Shown piece after piece: positions 35,653 to 44,572 of a DNA stretch of 64,000 nt (the stretch's first letter is position 1; the number at the start of each line of letters is the position of its first letter). The stretch spans positions 5,704,001 through 5,768,000 of the forward strand of contig OY969623.1 in the NCBI GenBank assembly GCA_963701675.1, read 5' to 3'. Position numbers and translations under genes: made by a program. The DNA is from G963701675 sp963701675. Lineage in GTDB: Bacteria; Planctomycetota; Planctomycetia; Gemmatales; Gemmataceae. Under the pieces are notes generated by a model. The model had not been told where the DNA came from, searched no databases, and saw only the letters and a program-made list of their open reading frames with translations.

Positions 35653-36987
35653 TTAGTGCACATTAGAAATGTCCGCTTTTGGATTCTTCAGTTTAAAGCG
35701 TCGCCACGGATGATTCGGAGGCGGCTTGCATGGTTTCCGCAACACCGGGGTGGGTGCCGGAACGGAAGGAGGGCGTAGCCCGACTGGAGTTCCGGCACCC
35801 ACCCCGCTCGCAGCCATCGTGGGTGCGGTGCCCCGACGCGATCTTGGTGCTTGGATTTCGTGCCACTTCAAATACTGTTGGCGAAAACGGATCCGCAGCG
35901 TTCCGTCCCGACGCTCTTCCAAAAGCACCCGTCCGCCACGCAAGCCGGGCAACGCCGGCGGCTCCAATTGAAACAACCGGTTGGACCACCGCACCGTGTA
36001 GTCATTCGCCACTGTCCGCTGATGCTGGGGACATAAAATCACCGCCAAATCGTTCCGTAGGCCCAGCAGTCGATGTGCGTTGCTCTTCTCCGCCGGTCGG
36101 ACCGTGAACCGCCGGTTGTATTCGGGGACCAACTGCCGTCGCAACACGTCATTGGCCTGAGCCCGTGTCGTCACGCCTAAGAGCCGAAGCTCCTTCACCC
36201 ACCGGTCTTGGGCCAGGCCGAAAAAACGTTCCACCCGACCCTTGGCCTGAGGACTATGTGCCAAGATCAATCTCACATCCAATTCCTTCAATGCTCGGCC
36301 AAATTGCGTCAAGCCGTCGACCGCCCGGCCCTTACTTTGCCACTGGAAAACACTGTCGCGATCGGTGTACAACGCCAGCGGCCGACCATGCCGCCGCAGC
36401 CACCGTTCCGTCAAATCCATGTAGCTTTCCACCGTCTCGCCCGGAAAAAAACCCGCGTCGATCCGGTTGGTGGCGTCGTCGATCATGGTCATCAGCACCA
36501 TCGTCTCGCCGCGTCCTTCGAGCCAGTCGTGCAGCGACGTGTCCATCTGCACCAACTCGCCGAAACACGAGCGTCGCGGTCGGCGCCGTCGATGCACGTC
36601 GCGTTGGCGCCGTCGCTGCCACAGCCCCTCCGTCAGCAGCCAACGCCGCAACGTCTCGTGCGACACTCCCAGGTCGAGCTCGGCCAATTTCTCGCTGGCC
36701 AAGGTCGGCCCAAAGTCCGCAAAATGCTGGCGATATTTGGCCAACACGGTCTCACGCAGATCCGCCGCCAAGCGCCGATTCGACGGCCGTCCGCGGAGCC
36801 GATGGACCACGCCGACGTCTCCCTCAACCTCCAGGCGGCGTTGAATCCGACGCACTTGCCGTACCGTCAGTTGCAACAGTCGCGCCGCTTCGGCTTGCGT
36901 CCGCTTCCCGTGCCGAACCGACTCTATAATCTTCAACCGATCCCGTTCCCGCTGACTCATCTCGATCCGGTCTGGACTCCGCTCCAT
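35653..36987 (-). CDS. DDE transposase, ISNCY/IS1202 type
   Basis: 444 residues. A helix-turn-helix (TQAEAARLLQLTVRQVRRIQ) lies at about 30-50; a second winged region follows (SHETLRRWLLTEGLWQRR). The integrase core shows the DDE acids: VQMDTSLHDWLEG (Asp about 148), LYTDRDSVFQWQ (Asp), and KGRVERFFGLAQ (Glu). A strong ribosome binding site (AGGAGG, eight bases before the ATG at 36987) sets the start. Residues about 394-414 (SGVGAGTPVGLRPPSVPAPT) come from an in-frame palindromic repeat, an odd addition to the tail. The gene stays open, so the IS may be active. Confidence 0.92.
   Translation of the reverse strand: MERSPDRIEMSQRERDRLKIIESVRHGKRTQAEAARLLQLTVRQVRRIQRRLEVEGDVGVVHRLRGRPSNRRLAADLRETVLAKYRQHFADFGPTLASEKLAELDLGVSHETLRRWLLTEGLWQRRRQRDVHRRRRPRRSCFGELVQMDTSLHDWLEGRGETMVLMTMIDDATNRIDAGFFPGETVESYMDLTERWLRRHGRPLALYTDRDSVFQWQSKGRAVDGLTQFGRALKELDVRLILAHSPQAKGRVERFFGLAQDRWVKELRLLGVTTRAQANDVLRRQLVPEYNRRFTVRPAEKSNAHRLLGLRNDLAVILCPQHQRTVANDYTVRWSNRLFQLEPPALPGLRGGRVLLEERRDGTLRIRFRQQYLKWHEIQAPRSRRGTAPTMAASGVGAGTPVGLRPPSVPAPTPVLRKPCKPPPNHPWRRFKLKNPKADISNVH
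35746..35806. repeat. REP-like palindrome inside the transposase gene
   Basis: CGGGGTGGGTGCCGGAAC (35746-35763) and its perfect reverse complement (35789-35806) surround a 25-base centre with its own small GGGC-gta-GCCC hairpin. The 61-bp unit lies in the carboxyl end of the transposase and keeps the frame open. Confidence 0.85.
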
Positions 36988-37069
36988 CGGAAATGTCCTC
37001 CTGGTACCTCCTTGCCCAAGAGGACATTTCTACTTTGCTAAGACCGGACATTTCTATTGTGGTTTGACA

Positions 37070-37087
37070 CTCGTCAATAAGACGATG
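37070..37087 (+). repeat. 18-bp target-site duplication, right copy
   Basis: Identical to 35609-35626; together they mark a clean insertion and suggest that it is not old. Confidence 0.9.
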
Positions 37088-37169
37088 GGCGACATTCGGC
37101 GACAGGTGAGGTTTTTTTCCCCAGGGCTGTCCGGTTCGCCCCAATGTACTTGGAAAAATCGGGCCGCTA

Positions 37170-37388
37170 TCAATTGTCTTTCGGGAGGGAGTTGACGTGG
37201 GCGCATGGTGAGCTGCAGCAGACCGGATTCTTCGGTCCGCTGCCTCCCATTAATTCAAAGTCACCGCGACGGCCGCAACGGTTGCAAAGCCACTCACCGT
37301 CTGTCTCGTCAGCGCATGCGGGACAAAGAGAACCAAACCATTCGCCAGAGTATTCCCCAAATTGTCGACATCGTTCACAGTACTTCAT
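37170..37388 (-). CDS. Small cysteine-rich (zinc-binding) protein, 72 aa
   Basis: MKYCERCRQFGEYSGEW starts a protein with CxxC pairs: CERC, CPAC, CNRC, and a CC-x3-C near the end. Such spacing points to two zinc ribbons. No named family recognised. It overlaps the preceding frame by 4 bp (ATGA at 37385-37388), which supports both as one translation unit. Confidence 0.55.
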   Translation of the reverse strand: MKYCERCRQFGEYSGEWFGSLCPACADETDGEWLCNRCGRRGDFELMGGSGPKNPVCCSSPCAHVNSLPKDN

Positions 37389-37588
37389 GTTCGACGCTTT
37401 GTCCGGGGTTTCGGGCTTCTATCGCCATCCGAGTTCTTGCGAAGCTCTACCATGCGACCACGTGATACGACGAAATCGAATGGCGGCGGTCGGTCGGCTT
37501 TCGTGAGATTCCTTACTTTCGTCGGCAGCTTGATACCACGCAGGTTCAAGTACTCAATGGCGATTCGGTCCATATCAAAGATTGACAA
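37385..37588 (-). CDS. Small hypothetical protein (up to 67 aa)
   Basis: Frame with DMDRIAIEYLNLRGIKLPTKV and a basic tail (GDRSPKPRTKRRT). The start is unclear: a TTG at 37588 or the ATG a few codons in. Upstream in the same frame, after a stop, the reading (GGPDLNLSIFDMD) looks as if it continues the protein, so a longer gene may have been cut by a nonsense change. Function unknown. Confidence 0.4.
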   Translation of the reverse strand: MSIFDMDRIAIEYLNLRGIKLPTKVRNLTKADRPPPFDFVVSRGRMVELRKNSDGDRSPKPRTKRRT

Positions 37589-37589
37589 A

Positions 37590-37742
37590 TTAAGGTCGGG
37601 GCCGCCAGCAACGAACTCTCACCAGTCGCGTAGCAAATGGAAGCTGTGCGATCGCAATGCGAACTTCCGTCATGTAAGACTTCTCATCCGCAGTGTCGTC
37701 GCGAAAAACCGAATTGGCCAATTCAATTAATACCTCGCTCAT
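37590..37742 (-). pseudogene. Short remnant, 50 aa, probably broken
   Basis: MSEVLIELANSVFRDDTADE looks like a real protein start, but after about residue 32 the composition changes to Arg-rich sequence and stops at 37590-37592. I suspect a frameshifted remnant of a small protein that once ran into the next frame. Confidence 0.35.
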
Positions 37743-37827
37743 GTTCCCTGCCTCTTTAAGAGAACCCGTTCACTGCTCACGACGTGAGACGTGGGCTCGG
37801 CCGTTGTACCGAATTTGGGAGCACATC

Positions 37828-38766
37828 ATGGGGCGACCAGAAGGCTGGTCGGTTGTCGTTGCGATTGTTGGAGGCGGCCAGGAAATCCACGATGGCGAAG
37901 CCGGCCTAGAAGAATGGGGCCGCGCATTAGTTGAGTCCAATAAGCCATGGGAGATTGTCGTATCGCCGGAGGTACTGCACGGTGGCACAAGTGTAGCTGG
38001 TCACCGATTATTCACAAATCCACATGGCGCACCGGAGGCCGTCCGCACCGACTCGTCAATGCACCTCTCGGTTAGCGTCCGATCACCGAAAGCCCAACGG
38101 CTCGCCGAGTGGGTTAATGCTCTTATTTCCCTTGATGCCGGCGCTGCACGCGAAGCCTTGAGGACTATTCGTGGATTTCGACTTATGTTGACTCGTAGTC
38201 TATCGGGCGCGAGAAATTGGTTACGACAATCTGCAACAGGTACTCTCCGAGCCGGGCTCCTAGCGAGTTCGGGGGCGTTGCGGCTACGTCCCTACGGCCT
38301 CGAACTCGACGCGGAATTTCATCGTGGATTTCCGATCGAACGTTGGTTCTTGGATGGTTGCGATGACTTTCGACCATCGAATTCGCTGGAAGTTGCTATG
38401 ACTGAATTCGAGTGCCAAGGACTTGAACTCGACTACGTAGGACTGTGCTGGGGAAATGACTTAACCATCGCCGATGACTGCAAATCCTGGAACACCAGCC
38501 AACTGCGTGGTGCGAAGTGGCGAGCAATTCGTGACCCGATTCGCCGCCAGTACCACCTCAACAAGTATCGCGTGCTCCTGACTCGCGCTCGAGAGGGATT
38601 GATCATTTGGATTCCAGAAGGTGACCCATTAGATCCCACGCGTCTTCCGGCGCCGCTGGATCGTACCGCCGAGTTCCTACGAGACGCCGGTGTACCCTAC
38701 ATAGGAGAAGTCGATCAGGATCCGATCCGGAATCGCGTCGACAAACCGGTGCCTTGGCGCTATTGA
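37828..38766 (+). pseudogene. Carboxyl-terminal remnant of a DUF2075 (Schlafen-group) helicase
   Basis: 312 residues from MGRPEGWSVVVAIVGGGQEIHDGEAG to the end, with LHLSVSVRSPKAQRLAEWVNAL, DFRPSNSLEVAMTEFECQGLELDYVGLCWG (in pieces) and RVLLTRAREGLIIWIPEGD, the late helicase motifs of DUF2075 proteins. The whole first half, with the P-loop ATP-binding motif, is absent; upstream codons (37693-37827) do not resemble it. So it cannot hydrolyse ATP as it stands. The family occurs in defence islands. The IS lies 740 bp upstream and may be linked to the truncation. Confidence 0.72.
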
Positions 38767-38817
38767 CAATCACGCATTTTCCCCCGTTGAATTGAATTCT
38801 CAAGTTGTTGCCAACAG

Positions 38818-39333
38818 ATGAAGCGCATTATTATCATTGCGGGGCCGAACGGCGCGGGGAAGACAACGTTTGCCCAGGAGTACTTGCCAAGGGAGGCGGC
38901 ATGTCCCAATTTCATCAATGCGGACCTGATTGCGGCGGGCCTGTCGCCTTTTGATCCGGCGGGGGCAGCGATCCACGCGGGACGTTTGATGATGTTGGAG
39001 ATGCGGCGGTATCTGCAAAAGGGAGAGAGCTTCGCGTTCGAAACTACCTTAGCCGGCCGGGCCTATGCCCAGCTCATTCCCCAGTGGCAAGCAGCGGGAT
39101 CTCACGTCGAGTTGATTTTTCTGAAACTGCGCTCGATCCGTCTGGCGCTGGGTCGTGTCAAAGCGCGCGTGGCGCAGGGCGGACACCCGGTTCCCGCTGC
39201 CGTCCTTCGTCGCCGCTTCAGGACCGGCTGGAAAAACTTCGAGGAGATCTATCGCTCACTGGTCGATCACTGGAGACTGTATGATAATTCCGGCGATGCG
39301 CCGATTCTTCTTGAGGAGGGTGAGACCCCGTGA
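38818..39333 (+). CDS. Zeta-toxin-like P-loop kinase
   Basis: 171 residues. The P-loop is GPNGAGKTTFA at residues 9-19; FINADLIAAGLSPFDP, AGRLMMLEMRRYL and FAFETTLAGRAY follow, the order seen in zeta-toxin-type (UDP-GlcNAc kinase-like) proteins. Small chromosomal members are often paired with a short antitoxin. ATG at 38818 has no strong ribosome binding site. The next gene starts on a GTG that overlaps its stop by 4 bp. Confidence 0.85.
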   Translation: MKRIIIIAGPNGAGKTTFAQEYLPREAACPNFINADLIAAGLSPFDPAGAAIHAGRLMMLEMRRYLQKGESFAFETTLAGRAYAQLIPQWQAAGSHVELIFLKLRSIRLALGRVKARVAQGGHPVPAAVLRRRFRTGWKNFEEIYRSLVDHWRLYDNSGDAPILLEEGETP

Positions 39334-39524
39334 AATCAAAGCCGAAGTCAAAAAAGACAAAAACGGCTGACCCCGTTCTTAATGCGCTGCGCCGTGCCGC
39401 ACGGACAGCGATTGAGCTGGCCCGCCGTACGGGCACGCCCGCGTACGTAATTAGAAATGGACGGATCGTCGATGTGGCCAAGCAAAGCCGACGTGTTCGG
39501 AAGAGTCCGGGCAAGGCGAGGTAG
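39330..39524 (+). CDS. Small basic protein, likely partner of the zeta-like kinase (64 aa)
   Basis: VKSKPKSKKTKTADPVLNAL... has a basic start, a helix (ALRRAARTAIELARRTG) and PAYVIRNGRIVDV. The GTG start overlaps the zeta-like gene (GTGA, 39330-39333), so it is translationally coupled. Antitoxin role is inferred from context only. Confidence 0.6.
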   Translation: MKSKPKSKKTKTADPVLNALRRAARTAIELARRTGTPAYVIRNGRIVDVAKQSRRVRKSPGKAR

Positions 39525-39570
39525 GAAGATCGCAACTGCACGCCCGCTGGGTTTTTTGCCCGACAGGTAG

Positions 39571-41061
39571 TTAGCTGTTCTCCACCACCACCGGGATCGA
39601 CGCCGACTGGGCGCGGCCTTCGTGCAGCCACGAGCGCAGGTCCTCGATGACTTCCCGTTGGGAGATTGCCAACGGGACTTGGCGGGCGAGGGCGGCGGCG
39701 ATGTCGTCGGTGGTGAATTCACGATCTTCGTTGAAGCCGACGTACATGGCGTCGAGCACGGCCTGTTCGATTTCCGCGCCGACGTAACCTTCCGACGCCA
39801 GGGCCAAGCGTTCCACTTCGAAGTCGCGCGGCAGACGATTGCGCTTGTTCAGGTGAACGTTAAAGATCGCCCGCCGTTCTTCCAGTGTCGGCAAGTCGAG
39901 GAAGAACACATCGTCGAAGCGGCCTTTGCGTAGAACTTCGGGCGGGAGTTTGGAGATGTTGTTGGCGGTGGCGACCACGAACACCGGCGCGGTTTTTTCC
40001 TGGAGCCAGGTGAGGATTGTGCCGAAAACGCGCGTGCTGGTGCCGCTGTCCAGATCGCCGTGCGACAGGGCCTTATCCATTTCGTCGATCCACAACACCG
40101 TGGGGCTGACCGTTTCCGCAAGTTTCAGGGCTCGGCGGGCACGCTCTTCCGATTCGCCGATGTAGCTGCCGTAAAGTGCGCCGACATCGAGGCGCAAAAG
40201 CGGCAAGCGCCAAAGACCCGCCACCATCTTGGCCGACAAGCTCTTGCCTGTGCCGGGGATGCCGATGAGCGCGATGCCCTTGGGGGCCGGCAGACCGTAG
40301 TCGCGCGCTTCTTGAGTGAAGGCCCGTTCGCGCAAGCGCAGCCATTGCTTGAGGACCTCCAGGCCGCCGACATCGTCGGGTGTCTTGGTCACCGGGTAGA
40401 ACTCGAGTGCCTTGCTCTCACGTATGATTTGCTTCTTCTCGTCAGTAACCATGAGAATGTCACGGTCGTCAAGAACCCCATTTCCGACAATGGCTTTGGA
40501 AAACACCCGTTGGGCCTGTGCCGCGCTTAACCCGAGGGCGGCTTGCACCAGTTTTTCTCGACCAAGCTTGGTCAAATTGACTTTCACGCCGGGCGCCTTG
40601 GACAGTCGGCTTAGCACCGCATCAAGTTCAGCGGCGTTCGGCGGAGGAAAATCGACAATCACGGCTTCGTCTTTCAGTTCCTCCGGAATCTTGCTGGTCG
40701 GCGTCACGATCACGATGGACTTCTTGGTGAATTTGAGACGCTGGGCGACGCTCCGCAACTGGCGCTTGGTCTGGGCATTGCTCCAGGCTTCATGAAAATC
40801 CTTCAAGACGAAAAGGGCTTCAGTTTCCGATTGATCGATTTTCTCCAGGGCAGCGTTGGCATCTTTGGCGGTCGGTAGTGACGCGTTCGCGCCGGCGAGA
40901 GCCTGAAAATGGTCGGCGGCGTCCCATGTCAGACATGGCCGTTCGGTACGCTCGCACACGGCTTTCACGGTTTGCAGCGCCCGCTCTTCTTCCGGAGTGA
41001 CGAGGATGATAAGCGTCACTCGCGCCCGCAGATAGACATCCAAGTCCCGTTCGAAACTCAT
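39571..41061 (-). CDS. AAA+ ATPase, Ycf46 type
   Basis: 496 residues. The first 200 form a domain with PEEERALQTVKAVCE and LKDFHEAW. The AAA+ core has GIPGTGKSLSAK (Walker A), VLWIDEMDKAL (Walker B), ATANN (sensor 1) and RKGRFDD (arginine finger). The domain order matches the Ycf46-type family, including VTPEEERAL at the start; in cyanobacteria Ycf46 has been tied to CO2 use, but no function is known here. It overlaps the WD40 gene by 4 bp (41058-41061), a two-gene operon. Confidence 0.88.
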   Translation of the reverse strand: MSFERDLDVYLRARVTLIILVTPEEERALQTVKAVCERTERPCLTWDAADHFQALAGANASLPTAKDANAALEKIDQSETEALFVLKDFHEAWSNAQTKRQLRSVAQRLKFTKKSIVIVTPTSKIPEELKDEAVIVDFPPPNAAELDAVLSRLSKAPGVKVNLTKLGREKLVQAALGLSAAQAQRVFSKAIVGNGVLDDRDILMVTDEKKQIIRESKALEFYPVTKTPDDVGGLEVLKQWLRLRERAFTQEARDYGLPAPKGIALIGIPGTGKSLSAKMVAGLWRLPLLRLDVGALYGSYIGESEERARRALKLAETVSPTVLWIDEMDKALSHGDLDSGTSTRVFGTILTWLQEKTAPVFVVATANNISKLPPEVLRKGRFDDVFFLDLPTLEERRAIFNVHLNKRNRLPRDFEVERLALASEGYVGAEIEQAVLDAMYVGFNEDREFTTDDIAAALARQVPLAISQREVIEDLRSWLHEGRAQSASIPVVVENS

Positions 41062-43061
41062 GGGACGGTTCCTTCGATTTCAATGTCAAATTCTCCAGCC
41101 TCAATGCGGCGCGGAGTGGCGGCGTCGACTTGCACGTCGTAGCGGCGACGCCGCCGAATGAGCGCCACAATGTAGGCCACCGCGTTTCTCTCCGACTCCG
41201 AAACGCCATCTTGATTCAGCGCCCGGGTCGCCCACTCCAGGTCTTGGAGCGAGGTTTGAGCGGCGGGCGTGCGACATAGCCGTGCCAATTCCGAACCCCA
41301 CAGTCGAATCGTCGAATCACTGCTGGCGCTAGCCAGGTAGCGCCCGTCCGCACTCACGGCCAAGCCGGTTACGTAGCGGTCGTGGCCAAAGAGCGACTTG
41401 ACCCACCGGCGCTCGTGTGTGTCCCACAACCGGATGCTGTGATCGAAGCCAAGTCCATTGCCGCTCGCACTCGCCAGCCATTCCGCGTCCCGACTGAAGA
41501 CGAGGTGCGTGACGTCGCTGCTGTGCGCTTCCCATGCCGACAACATACGACCGTCCGGTATTCGCCAAAGTCGAACCATCTGGTCGGCGCCGCCGCTTGC
41601 TAGGCTTGTACCGTCGGGGCTAAACGACAGGCATTCGACGGACGCCAGATGGCCTTCGAGTGTTTCGCGAGCGCTTCCACTGGGGAGGTTCCATAGACAG
41701 ACGTTGCCGTCCGTTCCTCCGCTGGCAAGAAATCGGCCGTCTTCGCTGACGGCGATGCAGTGAACCGCATCCGCCTCTTTGTCCCGATGGCCGTGTAGCG
41801 TGTTCATGAGCTTTCCATCGGGCAAGCTCCACAACCGCACGGCGGCATCCGCGCCGGCGCTGACGAGGATCTCGCCATCGCGATGGATAGCCAGGGCCAG
41901 GACGCTGCTTGAATGGCCGTCCAGCAGTCGGAGGTTCTTACCATCGGGTAAATGCCATAGCTGTATGCCGCCATCCGCGCCGCCGGTCGCCAGGATTTGG
42001 CTATCGGGCGTGATGGCCATGCACAGGACCGGTTGGGTGTGGCCCTTCAACTCGATCGTGGTGCGGGCGGCGGGGAGTTTCCAGATGAACACCCGGCGAT
42101 CGCGGCCGCCGCTGGCGATGAGTCGGCCATCGGGACTTACCGCTAAGCAATTAATCGCCTTCTTGTGACCATTGAAGGTGTGAAGCAACTGCCCGTCTGC
42201 CAACCGCCAGAGCCGGACCGTGCGATCGCCGCTGCCGCTGGCGATCATGGTGTTACTTGGGTGAAAGGCCAGGCATCGAATTTCGTCCGTATGCCCGCGC
42301 AGTGTCCGGATGCAGTCGAGTGCGGCGCGAAGCTCGCCGTTGGGCCAGGCCGATGCCAGTTTGGCTAGTTCGGCAAATTCAGTTCGCTCATGCTCCGGAG
42401 GCTTCCAGCCTGTAAAGACGAGGCGACGGATTATCGGTGCGCTTCGGTTGGGCGATGCGTCTTGTGCGAGCCGCCACATCTCCGGCCAGCGCTCGTGTTC
42501 GTTAAGGACGCTCAGTGCCGCCTTCCACTCCGCGTCGGTCATCCAACCCAATCGTCGACCTTGCCGTCCGCCGGAAGCGATGCCGACCCATTCCAATCGG
42601 CCCGCATCTCGAGCGACGGCGGTAATTCGCCGACGCAAGGATTCATTGGCGGCGTCATAGATGGCTTTCATCAGGCTGTGGTCGAAGTCCAGGGCCTCAT
42701 ACTTCGGCCATTGCTCCGTGAGAAAAAAGAACAACGCTCGTTGCGACGCTTCCTTGGGTACATATCCCGCGGCCAGGATTTCCTCACGGACCGGGATGTC
42801 GTCGTGATGCATGACGTAACGACACAGAACTTCCTGCGAGGCTTCGTTTCCTTCGGCGGCGAGTTCGCGCAGGGCATCGAGGGCGGCAGAGCGCATCTCA
42901 ACCGATTCACTGCGCCAGACGACGCCGGCCAGGGTTTGCACCGCGTCGGCGGAACCGTCGGCCGACAGATCGGCCAGCGCGCGCCGCCGTTGCCATCCGC
43001 CGATGATCGGCAGTCGGCTCTTGAGCCGGCGACGGCATGTTTCGAGTTGCGCGTGGTTCAT
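41058..43061 (-). CDS. HEAT-like/WD40 repeat protein
   Basis: 667 residues. The first 230 are helical with HEAT-like pairs (ALADLSADGSADAVQTLAG, VEMRSAALDALRELAAEG). Then a propeller of about eight WD40 blades runs from TLRGHTDEIRCLAFHPS to LASASSDSTIRLWGSE, with each blade's GH...WD pattern easy to follow. A short carboxyl tail follows. No signal peptide. It is the first gene of an operon with the AAA+ ATPase and could serve as its substrate-binding or scaffold partner (inference). Confidence 0.9.
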   Translation of the reverse strand: MNHAQLETCRRRLKSRLPIIGGWQRRRALADLSADGSADAVQTLAGVVWRSESVEMRSAALDALRELAAEGNEASQEVLCRYVMHHDDIPVREEILAAGYVPKEASQRALFFFLTEQWPKYEALDFDHSLMKAIYDAANESLRRRITAVARDAGRLEWVGIASGGRQGRRLGWMTDAEWKAALSVLNEHERWPEMWRLAQDASPNRSAPIIRRLVFTGWKPPEHERTEFAELAKLASAWPNGELRAALDCIRTLRGHTDEIRCLAFHPSNTMIASGSGDRTVRLWRLADGQLLHTFNGHKKAINCLAVSPDGRLIASGGRDRRVFIWKLPAARTTIELKGHTQPVLCMAITPDSQILATGGADGGIQLWHLPDGKNLRLLDGHSSSVLALAIHRDGEILVSAGADAAVRLWSLPDGKLMNTLHGHRDKEADAVHCIAVSEDGRFLASGGTDGNVCLWNLPSGSARETLEGHLASVECLSFSPDGTSLASGGADQMVRLWRIPDGRMLSAWEAHSSDVTHLVFSRDAEWLASASGNGLGFDHSIRLWDTHERRWVKSLFGHDRYVTGLAVSADGRYLASASSDSTIRLWGSELARLCRTPAAQTSLQDLEWATRALNQDGVSESERNAVAYIVALIRRRRRYDVQVDAATPRRIEAGEFDIEIEGTVP

Positions 43062-43092
43062 CTTCTGAGCCAGCGGTCAGTTTGGCAAAATA

Positions 43093-43147
43093 GTAGTCCG
43101 CACACTCCGTGTGCGGAGCGACTCGGCACACGGAGTGTGCCGGCTAC
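43093..43147. repeat. REP-like element with two hairpins
   Basis: CCGCACAC-TCC-GTGTGCGG (43098-43116) and CGGCACAC-GGA-GTGTGCCG (43124-43142) lie head to head, framed by GTAG and CTAC. It is in the gap upstream of the WD40/AAA operon. Confidence 0.8.
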
Positions 43148-43216
43148 ATAATTGACATTTTCCCGTTGACGATCATCTTACCAATGATTGGTACGTCGTG
43201 CGGAATGCGGCGGTCG

Positions 43217-44501
43217 TCATACTTCCGGTTTGAGGGCAGGTTGTTCGCTCGGAATGCGGCAGAAAAGGTAATACACGGCCGCGCCGAGGCATCCGAGGGC
43301 GAACGCCGTGTAAAGCAATATCTGCGGCGAACCGTAGTACCAGATCACGGCGCCGAACAGCGAAGCGGTACAGATCGCGAATGCACGGATACCCCAGTAC
43401 AGGCCGACGCCTTTGGCCCGCACCGGCTCAGGCATGAGTGAGGTGATTAAGGCTTTGCGCCGGTTCCCCGATTTCACGCAGCCCATAGACGATGAAAGCA
43501 ACACCGAGCCAGCCCGCGGTCATGGGCACTAGCGCGAGAACGAGCGGAAACAACGCGAAAAAGATAAACGTCAGACCGATGAACGGCTGAAGGCCGACGT
43601 CGACCGTCATCCGGCCAATCGGCAGATAGGTCAGCAGTGCCGTACTATTCTGCAGGGCAAACAGGAACCCGGCCTCGCGTTCCGTGCGTCCGCAGATTTC
43701 CATCAGATAGAGCACGACAAACTCACGCACCAGCCAATCGCACCATCGTGTAAGAACCTCGGCGACGAGAAGCCGACGGAGCACCGGATGCATGGAGCGT
43801 ACGATGACCCAACTGTTCGGTCCGCCCGGAGTAGTCGAACGCCGCGGCATCCAGCGAAGTTGAATCACCAGCGAAAAGATGCCGAGCACCAGTGCGGCCC
43901 CGACCAAGACGCGCATCCCCATGACGTGCGCCTCGTCTCGATCGGAAACCCACCGCGTGGCGGCGTACAATACGACGCCGGCGATGGCCGGCCCGATGAT
44001 CTTCGGCAGCCGTTTTTGAATCGATTGCACCGCAAAGGCCATTCCCTGGCGTTTTCGGTCGAGTGTTGAGCCGACCGTCGTGAACGTGACCGGAACCGAC
44101 AACGGCTCCCATCCCATAATCAGCAGAGCCGCAAGAATGCCGCCCCACCAGGTTGGGATCAACAAGAATAACACGTATCCCGAGATCGTCAGAGTAGCAA
44201 AGAGAATGAGTGAGCCGCGGTCGCCCAGACGTGCGGTGAGTTGGCCGCCGCCGATGTAGCAAACGCCTTCAAAGAGGTTGCGAAGACAGGCGTAAAGTCC
44301 GACAATCCAAAGCGCGTCCCAGGATAGGCTCTGTCCCGGTCCCGCCGGCTTCGTCGTCGCCTTAAGGTACACCGGCATGAACTGGCTCCACAACTGTTCG
44401 CCCAGGCCGAAAAACAGCACCGTCACCAACACGATGCCGACAGTGCGGTTGATGGCCAGGTAGTCGGCGAGCGACGACCGTTGCTTAGGCTCCAGATTCA
44501 T
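43217..44501 (-). pseudogene. MFS transporter, frameshifted near its end
   Basis: The first frame (44501 to about 43465) encodes about nine membrane helices with VRWCDWLVREFVVLYLMEICG-type MFS features (split: RWCDWLVREFVVLYL) and ends YGLREIGEPAQ. One base shift near 43460-43466 gives RRKALITSLMPEPVRAKGVG and the last helices to 43217, the normal carboxyl part. An intact protein would be about 428 aa. The MFS fold and 'LREIGEP.RKA' suit permeases of unknown substrate. A truncated product would lack about three helices. Confidence 0.78.
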
Positions 44502-44572
44502 GCCATCCTCATGCGATCTTCCGATGGCAGTCTATTGGAAATCCGCAGGATACTCTCATACAGCTACATGAG

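Larger units (their letters stand above)
35627..37069 (-). mobile_element. Insertion sequence, IS1202/ISNCY-like, complete
   Basis: A 1443-bp element flanked by perfect 18-bp direct repeats. Its ends are inverted repeats that include CACAATAGAAATGTCCG (35633-35649) and its reverse complement (37045-37061). A second TAGAAATGTCC lies about 15 bases further in at each end (35664-35674 on the left and about 37022-37032 on the right), so each end has a tandem pair of probable transposase sites. One transposase gene fills the inside. The long target duplication fits the IS1202-type group, known for duplications much longer than the usual 2-10 bp. Confidence 0.88.
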
